From positions 1,185,400 through 1,249,399 of the forward strand of contig NZ_KE159568.1 in NCBI RefSeq assembly GCF_000403845.2: a stretch of 64,000 nucleotides of DNA. The letters are read 5' to 3'. Under the pieces are notes generated by a model that was not told the origin of the DNA, searched no databases, and saw nothing but the letters and a program-made list of their open reading frames with translations. Below, piece after piece: positions 16,765-27,315 of the stretch. The stretch comes from Eubacterium sp. 14-2 (GTDB lineage Bacteria; Bacillota; Clostridia; Lachnospirales; Lachnospiraceae). Within the stretch, counting starts at the first letter, position 1. Each line of letters begins with the position of its first letter. Made by a program: the position numbers and the translations under genes.

Positions 16765-19700
16765 TTATTTTTTCGCTGTTACTGATTTCACAGCGGAGTA
16801 ACTGCTGTAATAATTCTTCTTATCAATCTTCTTGCATACACGGATCTTATAGTAATATTTCTTGCCTCCGGTTGCCTTTTTATCTGTATAAGAGGTCTTC
16901 TTGGTAGTTCCGATTTTCTTGTAGCCACTCTTCGACCTGGTACTTCGGTAGACCTCATACTGGGTTGCACCCTTGACCTTCTTCCACTTAACAGTCACCT
17001 GCTTTGCTTTCGAGGAAGCAATGCTGCTGATTTTGGTGGAATTCGGTGCAGTAGCTGTTTTAATACTTGTAAATGGACCATAATAATACTGTCCGTCCTT
17101 ATTGACATACGCACGTACCCGGAAAGTTGCGGCTGTTCCTGCCTTCAGCTTGGATATGGTGCCTTTTGTGGTGCCGGGTTTGGTAATTCTCACATCCCGT
17201 CTGTTTTTGGAATTGTAAATTTCATATCCGCTTACCACGCTGTTTTTCGTCCAGGACAGGGTAATGCTCTTATTAGTGTATTTGGATGTTTTCACACCCG
17301 TAATCTCCGGTACCGTAATATTATAGTTTACGGTCTGTGTTCCGGTAAAGTTACCTTCTCCCTTGATGATAATGCTTGCCATTCCGGGAGTTGCACTGTT
17401 TACATATACCAGATTGTAATCTCTGCCGTTTTCCAGAGTTGTGGCTCCTGTGGTAACAGTTACCGGCGGATTTTTCTCCTGCCCGTCATAAACCTGTTCT
17501 GCTACGGGACTTACCGTGGCTCTTCCCAGCTGCTGAGGTGTAATCCGGAACGTTACGGTTCTGCTTCCGCTGTATTTGTTAATTCCCATAATGGTAATGG
17601 TTGCAGTTCCCGCATTGACATTCTGCTCGTAAATCACCTGATAATCCACACCGTTTACCAGCAGAACCCCTCCATCTTCCACACGAACCGGCGGTGCAAT
17701 GGCTGCTCCCGTATAAGTGTAGGCTGCAGCAACACCGCGGATTGCGGTACTGTCTGAAAGCTCTCTTGCGATATCAAAGGTTACTGTTTTTGTTCCGGAA
17801 AGCCATTCACCAATTCCTGTCAGGATAATGCTGGCTGTTCCGCGGTCCACGTTGTTCCGGTACTCTACGGTGTAGTGAACACCCTTTACCAGCGCCATTC
17901 CGCCCATACTTACCATGGGCTCCGGTGTCACGGCGCTTCCGGTATACTGCTGAGTGGGTATAGGCGCTACTGTGGCCATATTCATGTTACCCAGAATCCG
18001 GAAGTCTCTGACTATGGTTCCGGAATAATTGTTAATACCTGTAATGGTAGCTGTGGCAACTCCTATGGAAGTATTGTTGACACAGGTTACCTGATAATCT
18101 CTTCCAACCACCAGAGGAACCTCTTCACCGGGCGCTGCTGCTCCTTCTGCTGCCGGCAGCTGGAATCTGAGATCTACCGCCGGTATAATAGCTGTACCGG
18201 TAAACTGATAATCCTTAACAGGTCCCATGGTCATGCTGGCGTCAATCACACCTTCTGCCCCGATACTCCTGGGATTGATGGCATAAGATGCTGTAACACG
18301 TTTGCCCAGGAAAATATCTTTTCCCGTAACCGTTACGGTTGCAACTCCTGCATTCTGGCAGTTATCGTAGGCAACATCATAATCCAGGCCCTCAGTCAGT
18401 TCCACAGACATATCGGAATCCTTTACCAGGAGATTTACCTTTACCTTCGGCCGAACAGGCTTCGTATTATATTCCTGAGCCTCAATGGGTTCTATCTGGA
18501 ATGTTCCGTCCGGCGGAAGAATTCGGAATGTAGCTGTTCGTGTTCCGGTGTAGTTGCCTGTTCCTGTCACAGTTACCGTTCCCTGTTCTCCAATACCTAT
18601 CTGGTTACTCTGGTCAGAAAGGGTAAAGTCCGTATCCCGCACCAGTGTGGCCCGCTCTGCCGGAGCGCCGTTATCCGTTACAGCCACTCTGGCTTCCACC
18701 GGTTCTCCATTTTTATAAAGGGCAGAGCCGGTAGCTGTAATATCTTCGCTGTTAATATTTTTCGGACTGATGGTAAATTTAATTCTTGCCACACCACCGT
18801 ATCCGCCTTTTCCGGTGAGAACAATTTCAGGTGCATTCTCAGCACTGGCATCAGCCGCCTCCGTATTATTCTCATAGGCAATATCGTAGTCAGTGCCTGC
18901 TACCAGCGTTACTTTCTTACCGGCATCCATATAGGATACCTGAACTTCCGGTGTCTGAGGTCTTCCGTTATACACCGGTTTCTCCGCAATCACGCAGTCA
19001 GCTTCATCAATGGGTTTACGGATAATCATAAAGTAAAATCTGTTTTCACCGCTGTAATTAGGCCCTTTTCCTCTGATAAGCACATAGGCCTTTTTGTCCT
19101 CCGTAGACAATTCCTTGTTGTCGTAATAGCCTACAACTTCATATTCTGTAGATTTCAGTTCCCGTCTTGAATCATAGGGATTGAAATCCGGTCCCGGATT
19201 CTCCAGGTCTTTTATATTGTTGTTAAATACCTTAACGGTGGGCCGCTGAGCCTGACCGTTATACACATAACCGTTCTCATACCCTTCACCGGTCTTACTT
19301 CCCACAAACTGCACGGTAATTCCGCTTCTGATATCAGAGAAATCCTTGGGTATGATTTTATACTCTCGTTTCACGATTCCTGTGTAGTAACCGATTCCCT
19401 TAATTACCAGCTTCGCTGTTTCATTTTCGCCGCTGACATTCACGTTATTGGTACTGTATTCCTTCTCTCCATACTGGGCACAGTTCTGCTGCGTAAGAAT
19501 TACAAAATCTTTATCCTGTTCCAGAATATAAGATTCCTCACTGTCACCGGACAGAGGTCCGGAAATATCTTCAAACTTCAGTTCCGGAATCACTTCTACT
19601 CCGCCGCCATAATAAACATTGGGACGATCGTTCTTTCCGTAGCCTACCAGTTCCATATAGCGTACACCATTCAGAGGATTGTCATTATCTACTTCCGCAA

Positions 19701-22700
19701 TGGTAGCCATAATCTTGAAATGCTGGTCATATCTTCCGGTATAATTGCTGTACAGGTTATCCGGAGCTTCAATCCAGATTTTTGCATCTCCGATTTTTAC
19801 ATTATCTTCATAGGTTACCGTATAATCGGTTCCCTCTGTCAGCTTCGCAGATACATTTCCTTTCTTCCATGTAATATCCAGTCCATTTTTATTCGGATAT
19901 GGCACCGATTCCCCGCTGTCCGGGAACGTAATCGGTTTTCTGGTATATTCACATTCCCATTCTCCGTCCTTATTTGTGCTGTAAAGATCCGTTCTCTTAT
20001 TCACCACTTCAACTGTAACGCCCTCGGCATCACGGTCCAGCCTTCTGGGCGTAATGGTAAATTCCTTCTTGAATTCTCCAAAATAATTTCCTGTATACTT
20101 ACCGTCGTCTGCACCCTTTCTTGCTGAAATGGTGGCTGTGGGATTCAGTCTTATGGTCTGAGCCGCATCTTCAAAGGTCCATACATTCAGATTATGTTCG
20201 GCTGTAATTCCATAATCATATGGTACCGTCCCGGAATCTTCTCTTATAAGAGCCACTCCATCACAGGTTATCTCAAGATCCGGCACAATAGGAGCACCCG
20301 TATATTCATACTCCAGATCACCTTCCACAACCAGTCCAGAGTCTTCTTCTTCGCTGAGCACCCGCTGGAAAATTTCAAAGGTATCGCTGTTGCTTCCATA
20401 AGCAAATCCGTCGGCAGTTGCAGTTATGGTAGCTGTAGGCGCATTGGTACTATCATGCTCCGGCGCCGCATTTTCATTCTCCGGATCATCCTCCGGTCCT
20501 TTGGTAGCCCGGTCATTGTGAGTATAACTTACCGTATAATCCTGACCTTCTGTATTCAGAGAAATCTCTTTTTCCCTTCCGTCTACCATTTTAACCACAT
20601 ACTTAACGGTAACTTCCGGTTCATTCGCCGGTCTTGCCGCATCATTAGAAGGCTTAAACGTACAGTCTGCCGCCTCCACTGTGGTATTCTCACTGCTCAG
20701 GTCTGCAAGAATCTTAAATTCTTCTGTAAATTCACCTGTGAAGTTGCTGCCTTCCACACCTCTGATGGTATAGGATGCAGTACCCGGCTCCGTATTGTTC
20801 TCATAGGTGACAGTGTAATCTATGCCATAACGCAAAGCATATTTTAACGGAGTTCCATCATCACCTGGTACGGTATTACCTTCTATATCCACAGGAGTAT
20901 ACATTACCTGAAGATTTTTCCAGACAATTCCGTCAGTGGGTGTATCTGTGGGCTGGCCGTTTTCATCCAGTTCCATATTGGTGGCCAGAGCATCGCCGGG
21001 CAATGGCGGTGACAAGGCTGTATCGGAAGAAGCATCCGGATATTTCACATGATCAAGCACTACTGCCGCCGACGTACCTTCAAGTTCAATTTTCCCATTT
21101 TCCACACCGTCTGTTTTAAGATTGTACTGTGTAATTTCATAGGGCAGTTCGATGTAGTCTTTGTAATTGGTTCTTCCGTTTATTCTGAGACCATAATGGG
21201 AGCCTACCGGAAAGTTACTTCCATCTCTTATATCCTCTATTTTCGTTCCAACGGCAGTCCCGTTGGCATAGGCATAGTATTCCAGTTCGTATTCTGTGTC
21301 TTTTTCTACCGGTTTGCCGCTATGGGTAATCTTAGGATCCGGTGTAATAGGAAGACCGGAATAGGTGTATTTCGGCTCTACATCCTTAATCTCATAATTA
21401 TGATCCTTTTCCAGAACATCCCTGTCTTTGTCCAGACTCAGAGGATCTACAATAAAGGACGCGGTTGATGAATTTACATATAATCCCTGACCAGTGATGG
21501 TCGCCGTTTCATTCCGACTGACAGGACTTATGTGATCCGGATCCGCATTACCGCTCCTTGGATTGGTCACTTCGTAGTCCGTTCCCCGTATAAGCGTCTT
21601 CGTTTCCTTTTCCGTGCGGAATGTGACTGTTACATTTTTGGGCACAATAGTGTCCTTCGTATATTCTTCCGGCTCAATCTCAATCTTAGTTCTTCCGCCG
21701 GTTACATTAAAATCATTCAGATTGCCCTTAATTGCATAATACAGTTCCCGTTTTCCTGTATAGTTGTTGGTTTCCGTCCCTTCAATCACAAGGACTGCTT
21801 TCCCTATATCCGTATTGTCCCTGTAGCTTACCTTATAATCTTTGGAATCTATTGTCCGGCCATTATGAGTAATCCGGAAACCGTTCAGAACACTTCCCTC
21901 TTCCGGAACGGGCCTGCCAGTGTAGAGATAATAGTTCTCAAGATATTTATCTCCTACGCTTCCGGCCACAAGATCTTTCTCAAGACCTGTCTCATCTATT
22001 GCTGTAACCCCCAATGTGGCCAGTGTTCCAAGATTACAGGCATTGATATTAAACTCATATTCCAGTGTTCCGGTAAAATTATCCTGTCCTGTTACAATAA
22101 TTTTCGCTTTTCTCTCAGAAGTTGTAACATTTATGTGGTTACTGTGCTCCTTCATATAATCCACACCCAGGGTCATTGGTTTTCTGACCGTTCCGTTCTG
22201 GTAAGTAAGGCTGAACTCCGGTATAATTTCTTCTCCGGTATATTCCTGGTTTGCATCGTAAACCGCAGCCAGTTCATTGGCCCGTAAAGGACGTGGCACA
22301 ATTTTATATCTTCTTGTAAAATTACCGCCTGTATAGTTCCCCGTACCTGTAATAGTCATGGTAATCTCATTATCAGATACCTGGGAATGGGTCTCTCCTC
22401 CACCGGAGTTGCGATATGTTACGGTATAATCCGTTCCCATATTCAGCTGTCTGGTATTTACCGTAACCGTCAGCCTTGGTTCAATCGGCTGCCCACCGTT
22501 ATATTCTATCTCTTCTCCATCGGTCACTCCTGTAATCGTTGTATTGGAAATATCCAGTATCATGGGGTCAATAGTAAATTTCTGGTTGACAGTACCTGTA
22601 AAATTATGATTTCCGGTAATTGGTATCTCTGCATTCTGACTGGCATTAATATTATTAACATATCTGCCTATGGTATAATCAACGCCTCCTCCGGTCATGG

Positions 22701-24321
22701 GCACTTCCACACCATTCCCATTTGTATAAGTAAGGGTCGGCGTGGGCGTTACCGGCTGGCCTGTGAAAGTTCCGTTTGGGACAGTAATATTAACATTAGC
22801 AGAATCCATGGGCATTGGTGTAATCTTAATGGGTACATCCACTGCCTTACCCCGCAGTTTTCCGGTAGATGTAGGGGTTACCGTAAGATAATAGGTATTT
22901 GCATCTGTACCGGATGTTTTCGCCTTAACAGTATAATCATCGACAGGGGTATAAGGCTCTGTTTCGCTTCCAACCCTGAGACGTCTTGTATAATCAGCGA
23001 CTATATCGCTCACCCGGTTTGTGGAACCGTCAAATACATACTCCCTTTTTGTGTTTTCCACACCACCGTCCAGGATATGTATCATGGAATCGGATAATTC
23101 CGGGATTTCAAGAGTGATGGGCACATCCTGCGCCGTCCCCGTATAATAATTTCCTATTCCCTTAACATTACACCTCCACTGCAGTTTTCCATTCACTACC
23201 GGTTCAGACTGCCAGCCATTCTGAACCGTAACTTCAAATTTATCCTGAGCAGGTATTTCCTTTACTGCATCACTGGCATTATTATCAATAAATTCCGATT
23301 TCTCATAATCCACCTCCAGGCCACTTCCGGAACCCAGCTTCGCAGTCAGATTCCTGTATGTTATGGGAAATCTGTTGTTACCTATATTTCTATAAACTGT
23401 AAACTCTCCTGTATTGCTGCTTACCAGTCCCGCATAATCCCCGCTTTTTACTTTGGCCTGTACATTCATAACGCCCACATATCCGCTGTTTCGATCCGGA
23501 TTATAGATAAATTCCAAGTTATCCCAGGGAATAGAATCACTATTATATTTCACATCTACATCATGCTCAGTAAGTTCCAGCTTATTGCCAGTATAAAGTG
23601 CTCTGAACGTACCACCACTCGTTTCCAGTATACCTGTATTGGAGCCGGCATACCCATTCTTTAATTGAATCGTCAGATTTGCAGCATCGATTCTTTCAAT
23701 ATTAAAAGTAGTATTTCTCTTCCCCGTATAGTTACCCTGCCCGACAATCTCTACTTCACCGATTGCAGCCGATTCTGTATCTGCGACCGTATCCTTTATC
23801 CAGTTAAGGGTAAAATCTGAGGTAAGGTTTAATGATTTTCCAGTCTCTGAATCCGATATACTTATTTCCGGATGGACTATCTGCCCGGCTACTGCTTTTT
23901 TATCCGGAATATTCGCTACCGTAACAGAAGAAACCCCAATATCTTTCCTACTGATTACAAAACTCCCGGTTGTAGTTCCTCTATATCCTGCCTCCGTATT
24001 TCCGGTTACCGTTACCGTATAAGTCTTCGCGTCTATCATACTGTTTTCACTCTGACTGTAAGACAGGGTATAACCATCAGGATCTGTCACCTGCTGTCGG
24101 TTCCCCCTCTCATCCGCTGCCCACACCTCAAAATCCTCCGGTGCCAGTTTCTGGGGCCTGCCATTATATACTTTAGTTCCTGTATCTTTTATAACTATTT
24201 CGCTAATATCCAACACCTCATCCGCCGCACGCGCCGTAAAGCCGGACCAGTCCACCATCCCGGCTATCATGCAGATGCTTAACAACACTGCCATTATCCT
24301 CTTCCCAACATCCCTATGCAT
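16765..24321 (-). CDS. Giant secreted repeat protein with C-terminal fibronectin III-like domains
   Basis: 2518 residues. A signal peptide is cleaved after ARA near residue 32. About 24 beta-rich repeats of some 90 residues follow; each ends with a motif like (T/I)TGxGNYTGxxxxxFxI and has an internal YxNNxxxGxA motif. They resemble MBG/YDG-type surface repeats. Two fibronectin III-like domains close the protein (about the last 190 residues, with ITLSWTKNSVVSGYEIY and VTVKWKKVKGATQYEVYR), ending very Lys/Tyr-rich. No LPXTG-like signal or membrane anchor is visible, so surface retention may be by charge. Likely first gene of an operon with srtB and the LRR gene. Ribosome site AAGGAGG. Confidence 0.88.
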   Translation of the reverse strand: MHRDVGKRIMAVLLSICMIAGMVDWSGFTARAADEVLDISEIVIKDTGTKVYNGRPQKLAPEDFEVWAADERGNRQQVTDPDGYTLSYSQSENSMIDAKTYTVTVTGNTEAGYRGTTTGSFVISRKDIGVSSVTVANIPDKKAVAGQIVHPEISISDSETGKSLNLTSDFTLNWIKDTVADTESAAIGEVEIVGQGNYTGKRNTTFNIERIDAANLTIQLKNGYAGSNTGILETSGGTFRALYTGNKLELTEHDVDVKYNSDSIPWDNLEFIYNPDRNSGYVGVMNVQAKVKSGDYAGLVSSNTGEFTVYRNIGNNRFPITYRNLTAKLGSGSGLEVDYEKSEFIDNNASDAVKEIPAQDKFEVTVQNGWQSEPVVNGKLQWRCNVKGIGNYYTGTAQDVPITLEIPELSDSMIHILDGGVENTKREYVFDGSTNRVSDIVADYTRRLRVGSETEPYTPVDDYTVKAKTSGTDANTYYLTVTPTSTGKLRGKAVDVPIKITPMPMDSANVNITVPNGTFTGQPVTPTPTLTYTNGNGVEVPMTGGGVDYTIGRYVNNINASQNAEIPITGNHNFTGTVNQKFTIDPMILDISNTTITGVTDGEEIEYNGGQPIEPRLTVTVNTRQLNMGTDYTVTYRNSGGGETHSQVSDNEITMTITGTGNYTGGNFTRRYKIVPRPLRANELAAVYDANQEYTGEEIIPEFSLTYQNGTVRKPMTLGVDYMKEHSNHINVTTSERKAKIIVTGQDNFTGTLEYEFNINACNLGTLATLGVTAIDETGLEKDLVAGSVGDKYLENYYLYTGRPVPEEGSVLNGFRITHNGRTIDSKDYKVSYRDNTDIGKAVLVIEGTETNNYTGKRELYYAIKGNLNDFNVTGGRTKIEIEPEEYTKDTIVPKNVTVTFRTEKETKTLIRGTDYEVTNPRSGNADPDHISPVSRNETATITGQGLYVNSSTASFIVDPLSLDKDRDVLEKDHNYEIKDVEPKYTYSGLPITPDPKITHSGKPVEKDTEYELEYYAYANGTAVGTKIEDIRDGSNFPVGSHYGLRINGRTNYKDYIELPYEITQYNLKTDGVENGKIELEGTSAAVVLDHVKYPDASSDTALSPPLPGDALATNMELDENGQPTDTPTDGIVWKNLQVMYTPVDIEGNTVPGDDGTPLKYALRYGIDYTVTYENNTEPGTASYTIRGVEGSNFTGEFTEEFKILADLSSENTTVEAADCTFKPSNDAARPANEPEVTVKYVVKMVDGREKEISLNTEGQDYTVSYTHNDRATKGPEDDPENENAAPEHDSTNAPTATITATADGFAYGSNSDTFEIFQRVLSEEEDSGLVVEGDLEYEYTGAPIVPDLEITCDGVALIREDSGTVPYDYGITAEHNLNVWTFEDAAQTIRLNPTATISARKGADDGKYTGNYFGEFKKEFTITPRRLDRDAEGVTVEVVNKRTDLYSTNKDGEWECEYTRKPITFPDSGESVPYPNKNGLDITWKKGNVSAKLTEGTDYTVTYEDNVKIGDAKIWIEAPDNLYSNYTGRYDQHFKIMATIAEVDNDNPLNGVRYMELVGYGKNDRPNVYYGGGVEVIPELKFEDISGPLSGDSEESYILEQDKDFVILTQQNCAQYGEKEYSTNNVNVSGENETAKLVIKGIGYYTGIVKREYKIIPKDFSDIRSGITVQFVGSKTGEGYENGYVYNGQAQRPTVKVFNNNIKDLENPGPDFNPYDSRRELKSTEYEVVGYYDNKELSTEDKKAYVLIRGKGPNYSGENRFYFMIIRKPIDEADCVIAEKPVYNGRPQTPEVQVSYMDAGKKVTLVAGTDYDIAYENNTEAADASAENAPEIVLTGKGGYGGVARIKFTISPKNINSEDITATGSALYKNGEPVEARVAVTDNGAPAERATLVRDTDFTLSDQSNQIGIGEQGTVTVTGTGNYTGTRTATFRILPPDGTFQIEPIEAQEYNTKPVRPKVKVNLLVKDSDMSVELTEGLDYDVAYDNCQNAGVATVTVTGKDIFLGKRVTASYAINPRSIGAEGVIDASMTMGPVKDYQFTGTAIIPAVDLRFQLPAAEGAAAPGEEVPLVVGRDYQVTCVNNTSIGVATATITGINNYSGTIVRDFRILGNMNMATVAPIPTQQYTGSAVTPEPMVSMGGMALVKGVHYTVEYRNNVDRGTASIILTGIGEWLSGTKTVTFDIARELSDSTAIRGVAAAYTYTGAAIAPPVRVEDGGVLLVNGVDYQVIYEQNVNAGTATITIMGINKYSGSRTVTFRITPQQLGRATVSPVAEQVYDGQEKNPPVTVTTGATTLENGRDYNLVYVNSATPGMASIIIKGEGNFTGTQTVNYNITVPEITGVKTSKYTNKSITLSWTKNSVVSGYEIYNSKNRRDVRITKPGTTKGTISKLKAGTAATFRVRAYVNKDGQYYYGPFTSIKTATAPNSTKISSIASSKAKQVTVKWKKVKGATQYEVYRSTRSKSGYKKIGTTKKTSYTDKKATGGKKYYYKIRVCKKIDKKNYYSSYSAVKSVTAKK

Positions 24322-25011
24322 AGTCCATTCCTCCTTGCTTCATCCCACACGCATACCATTTTTCGGTCTGTCTATATTTATATTATTAATTTTTTTCGGC
24401 ATTATTGCCTGTATTCATAATAGTTTTACTGCAATTTTCTTATATGTATTTCTGTTATCCCGTATTCTCATCTGCGTTATGGGAACTTCCTGTACATTTC
24501 CCGCAAATTTTCCTGTACATTATCTCCTCCGCTAAAACGTATGTTCTGTCTGAACTGTCAGTATAAGGAGAATTACATCCGGAACAGCTTTCTCTTTTGT
24601 AAAAGTTGGTAAAACCGTATCTTACCTGCTCCGGATACAATACTCCGTTTATGAATTATAACACATTTCTCCGAAGAAAGCTATTTTTTTACGGTATTCT
24701 TTCAGGAAATTTTTTATATGACTGGTAATTTCTGCAGATTTTGCAGATTCACGGTATTTTTTTCCTGACAGCAGGAAAAGTTCCGCCCGTCTTCTGACAG
24801 GACACAGGAATCCCCCGGAGCGTTTTTGAGGGGAGGCTCCGGGGGATTCTGCAATAATTTATACTCCCTGCTTATAATAACAACTGAACGAGATAAAATA
24901 TGACACTTTCTTACAATCTTTTTTTCAAAATCTATATTTATTAAGCTGTTAATACTCAATAAAGGATATTTCATTATAAAACCTTACTGCCGCTGTTTTG
25001 CTGCTTTTAAA
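24322..25011. other. 690-base intergenic region upstream of the giant surface gene
   Basis: A+T-rich. It contains the ribosome site AAGGAGG before the giant gene, presumably its promoter (no clear boxes found), and a large hairpin at 24808-24849. Short open frames here cross the hairpin or lack ribosome sites and are not called. Confidence 0.5.
24808..24849. other. Strong intergenic hairpin
   Basis: Perfect 14-base arms GAATCCCCCGGAGC/GCTCCGGGGGATTC with a 14-base loop. There is no U-tract on either side, so it is not a textbook terminator; it may still block or stabilise transcripts leaving the cvpA operon from the right. Confidence 0.55.
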
Positions 25012-25266
25012 TCATCTGCCGAATACAACTCCAGAATCTGTGATTCCGGAACACGCATTTCCAATTTTCGTCATGGTAATCTCCCTCCTTATGGCCTCCG
25101 CGTCTTCACCGCTGATAAATTTGTCACTTACTACCAGGAGACCGGAAAATACAAATTTTTGTTCTTCATCGTTCTGAATCTGTTTTGCAAGACTGATAAC
25201 ACGATGAATCCACTGCTGCTTTCCTTCAATTCCTCTGTTATTATATAGAGCACCCAGGATATCCTG
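25012..25266 (-). pseudogene. Remnant of a nuclease/transposase-family protein C-terminus
   Basis: With no start codon of its own, an open frame here encodes ILGALYNNRGIEGKQQ, ISLAKQIQNDEEQKF, DKFISGEDAEAIRREI and TMTKIG. This resembles the helical C-terminal part of Rpn-type PD-(D/E)XK nuclease/putative transposase proteins common in Lachnospiraceae. It begins directly after the cvpA stop codon and is in the same frame as cvpA, so read-through would append it. The N-terminal nuclease part is absent. The family assignment is tentative. Confidence 0.45.
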
Positions 25267-26007
25267 TCAGAATATCTGCTCAATCACGTTATTTTCATAC
25301 AGCAGCTTCAGCAGGGGATTTTCCTGGATCTCTTTCATCATTCCGCTTCCCCAGTGACTGCCCTGGCACAGGGTAATCACAAAGAACAGAATCCACACAA
25401 TTACCAGCCCTTCCAGCGCTCCCACAATAAGGCCGCCCACATGATTGATACTGTTGATTCCCGGCAATTTTGCAATAATATCAAGGAGATGAATCAAAAC
25501 GCCCAACAGAATACTTATGATAAGAAAGGACAGGGTCCAGGACAGACGCAGCAGCACTGCATCTGCAATCGAATTTGCAGCCTCTTCAAAAAGTCCGCTG
25601 TCTTCCATCAGTGCTCTGGCCTGTTCTGCCAGATTTCCGGTAAAAAGCTCCTGTACTTCCGGGGGAAGTTCCATGCCGAACAGCTGCAGCTTTTCCGGTT
25701 CTGCTTCCTGACTCTGCTCTGGTGTTTCCTGCTGTCCGGGCAGTTCCTCCTGCTCCGGCAGTTTTTCTTCCATATTTTTCTCGATTACAGACTGCACTGC
25801 CTCCGCACATTTTTCCTGGATGGTATCGTACAGCGGCGTCTGTGTCCGAAGGAATTCCGCTGTATACGGGGCGGCCAGAGATGCCAGAACAACGGTCAGA
25901 ACAATGGCAAACAGAGAAAAAACCATCCGCACCATTCCTCTGATATAGCCGTGAAGGGTAAAACACCCCAGAACAATCAGCACAATTATCAGTAATATGT
26001 TGTCCAT
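25267..26007 (-). CDS. CvpA family membrane protein
   Basis: 246 residues with hydrophobic segments at about 3-21 and 25-47, a charged Glu/Gln/Pro-rich extracytoplasmic loop (about 85-120), and two more segments (about 160-180 and 190-215). The start GCFTLHGYIRGMVRMVFSL and later GINSINHVGGLIVGALEGLVIVWI fit CvpA, originally linked to colicin V production and present in many bacteria with a poorly defined envelope role. Last intact gene of the pfkA-to-cvpA run, 12 bases after the DUF5711-like gene. Confidence 0.8.
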   Translation of the reverse strand: MDNILLIIVLIVLGCFTLHGYIRGMVRMVFSLFAIVLTVVLASLAAPYTAEFLRTQTPLYDTIQEKCAEAVQSVIEKNMEEKLPEQEELPGQQETPEQSQEAEPEKLQLFGMELPPEVQELFTGNLAEQARALMEDSGLFEEAANSIADAVLLRLSWTLSFLIISILLGVLIHLLDIIAKLPGINSINHVGGLIVGALEGLVIVWILFFVITLCQGSHWGSGMMKEIQENPLLKLLYENNVIEQIF

Positions 26008-26019
26008 TTTCCTGTACTC

Positions 26020-27204
26020 CTATTTCAGTCTGATCCTTTGTGTTTCTCCATCTGTCAGGAAAATATAATCTCTGACTTTGTTGGCAGACATTACCTTCCA
26101 GATATTTTTCTCAAAATTCTCATGATATTTGCGAATGCCCCGCAGGGTATATATGGCGCATTCCAGATCATTTCGGATGCAGATTTCATCATTTTCCAGA
26201 AAACCGATTTCCTGATATTCCATTCGGAAATCCTGGGAAAGAACTTCTGCCCCCCGCAGGTCGTAAATATTCATATGATAAGAAGATTCTTTATTCTCAT
26301 TATCAAATACAAAGCCCATATAGGCGTCATTATAAAAAATGCTGCGGATTTCTCTTTTCAGTTCCAGTTCCTTTCTGACTTTCGGCTTATTGGAAGCGTC
26401 AAAAATCACTGTTTTTCCATTTCCAAATCCCACCATAACATCGTTTGTGAGAAATTCCACTTTGGGAACCACCATCTCGGAATAGGAATACTGGCCCACA
26501 ATATTATCAATTTCATTCTGTCCCATGGAATCAAAATAGAAAAAGGTAATGGTGGTTTTTACAGTTCCTTCGTTTACGTCCAGCAATGACACCGCCAGCT
26601 TTTTTCCGTCATTGGATATGGCCAGGTCCAGGGGATAACCGCTGTTTTCCGTGTGTACTTCCCCGCCTGCCAGGTATTCTCCTGATTTGTCATAAACCTG
26701 TATGTACCCGGTGCCTTCCTGTTCCATCAGCACCGCCACCGTACCCTGGCTAGCCACCTGCACCCGCTGAATGGGCATGGCAGTTTTGATTTCTCCGCAG
26801 GGCCCCGACCTGTCCATAATATAAATCCGGTCGCCTTTTTTATCTGCGATTACCACATAGTTTTCACAGGAATCCGTCATGGGTGACTGCATTTCATAAG
26901 TCTGGTTCCAGATCGTTTTATTATCTGTGTCCACCAAAGATGCACCGTCCTTATTGTACTTCAGAATGTTCCCATTGAACACGTCAAACTGTGTTCCTGA
27001 AGAATCCTCCCTTTTTACGGTTTTCAGCACTTCGTAGCCGGTATAGGTCCTGGTCTGCAAATATATATACAGTCCGGCGCTTCCGGCCAGAAGAAGAATC
27101 GTTACAAACGTGATGATACCCAGAATTCTTCTCCGGTGCCTGTGGATTTTCTCATTCATTTCCTTTACATCCGATTTTACAATCCGGTATGCTTTATCTG
27201 CCAA
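26020..27204 (-). CDS. DUF5711-like membrane-anchored beta-propeller protein
   Basis: 394 residues: a basic cytoplasmic start, one membrane segment (about residues 29-52, ILGIITFVTILLLAGSAGLYIYL), then an external domain of repeated beta strands (YVVIADKKGDRIYIMD, GYIQVYDKSGEYLAGG, KLAVSLLDV). This layout fits the DUF5711 family seen beside cvpA and LysM genes in Lachnospiraceae; function unknown. A TTG start at 27204 is preferred because GGAGG lies seven bases before it; the frame extends to 27234 without a ribosome site. Head-to-tail with cvpA. Confidence 0.75.
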   Translation of the reverse strand: MADKAYRIVKSDVKEMNEKIHRHRRRILGIITFVTILLLAGSAGLYIYLQTRTYTGYEVLKTVKREDSSGTQFDVFNGNILKYNKDGASLVDTDNKTIWNQTYEMQSPMTDSCENYVVIADKKGDRIYIMDRSGPCGEIKTAMPIQRVQVASQGTVAVLMEQEGTGYIQVYDKSGEYLAGGEVHTENSGYPLDLAISNDGKKLAVSLLDVNEGTVKTTITFFYFDSMGQNEIDNIVGQYSYSEMVVPKVEFLTNDVMVGFGNGKTVIFDASNKPKVRKELELKREIRSIFYNDAYMGFVFDNENKESSYHMNIYDLRGAEVLSQDFRMEYQEIGFLENDEICIRNDLECAIYTLRGIRKYHENFEKNIWKVMSANKVRDYIFLTDGETQRIRLK

Positions 27205-27315
27205 AACTACACCTCCAGGTATGAAATCCGTCAACTGTGCATGGAAAGTCTGCTCTTATCATAACACACTCTTATGGTTCCTGCACATTTTTTCATAAAT
27301 ATCATGTTCAGAATC

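Noticed and set aside
17875-19170. A 431-codon plus-strand frame inside the giant repeat gene
   Set aside because: Antisense shadow: Cys/His/Arg-rich translation that follows the repeat pattern of the real gene, with no ribosome site.
24714-24974. An 86-codon frame in the gap upstream of the giant surface gene
   Set aside because: Crosses a 14-base perfect hairpin, has no ribosome site and resembles no protein.
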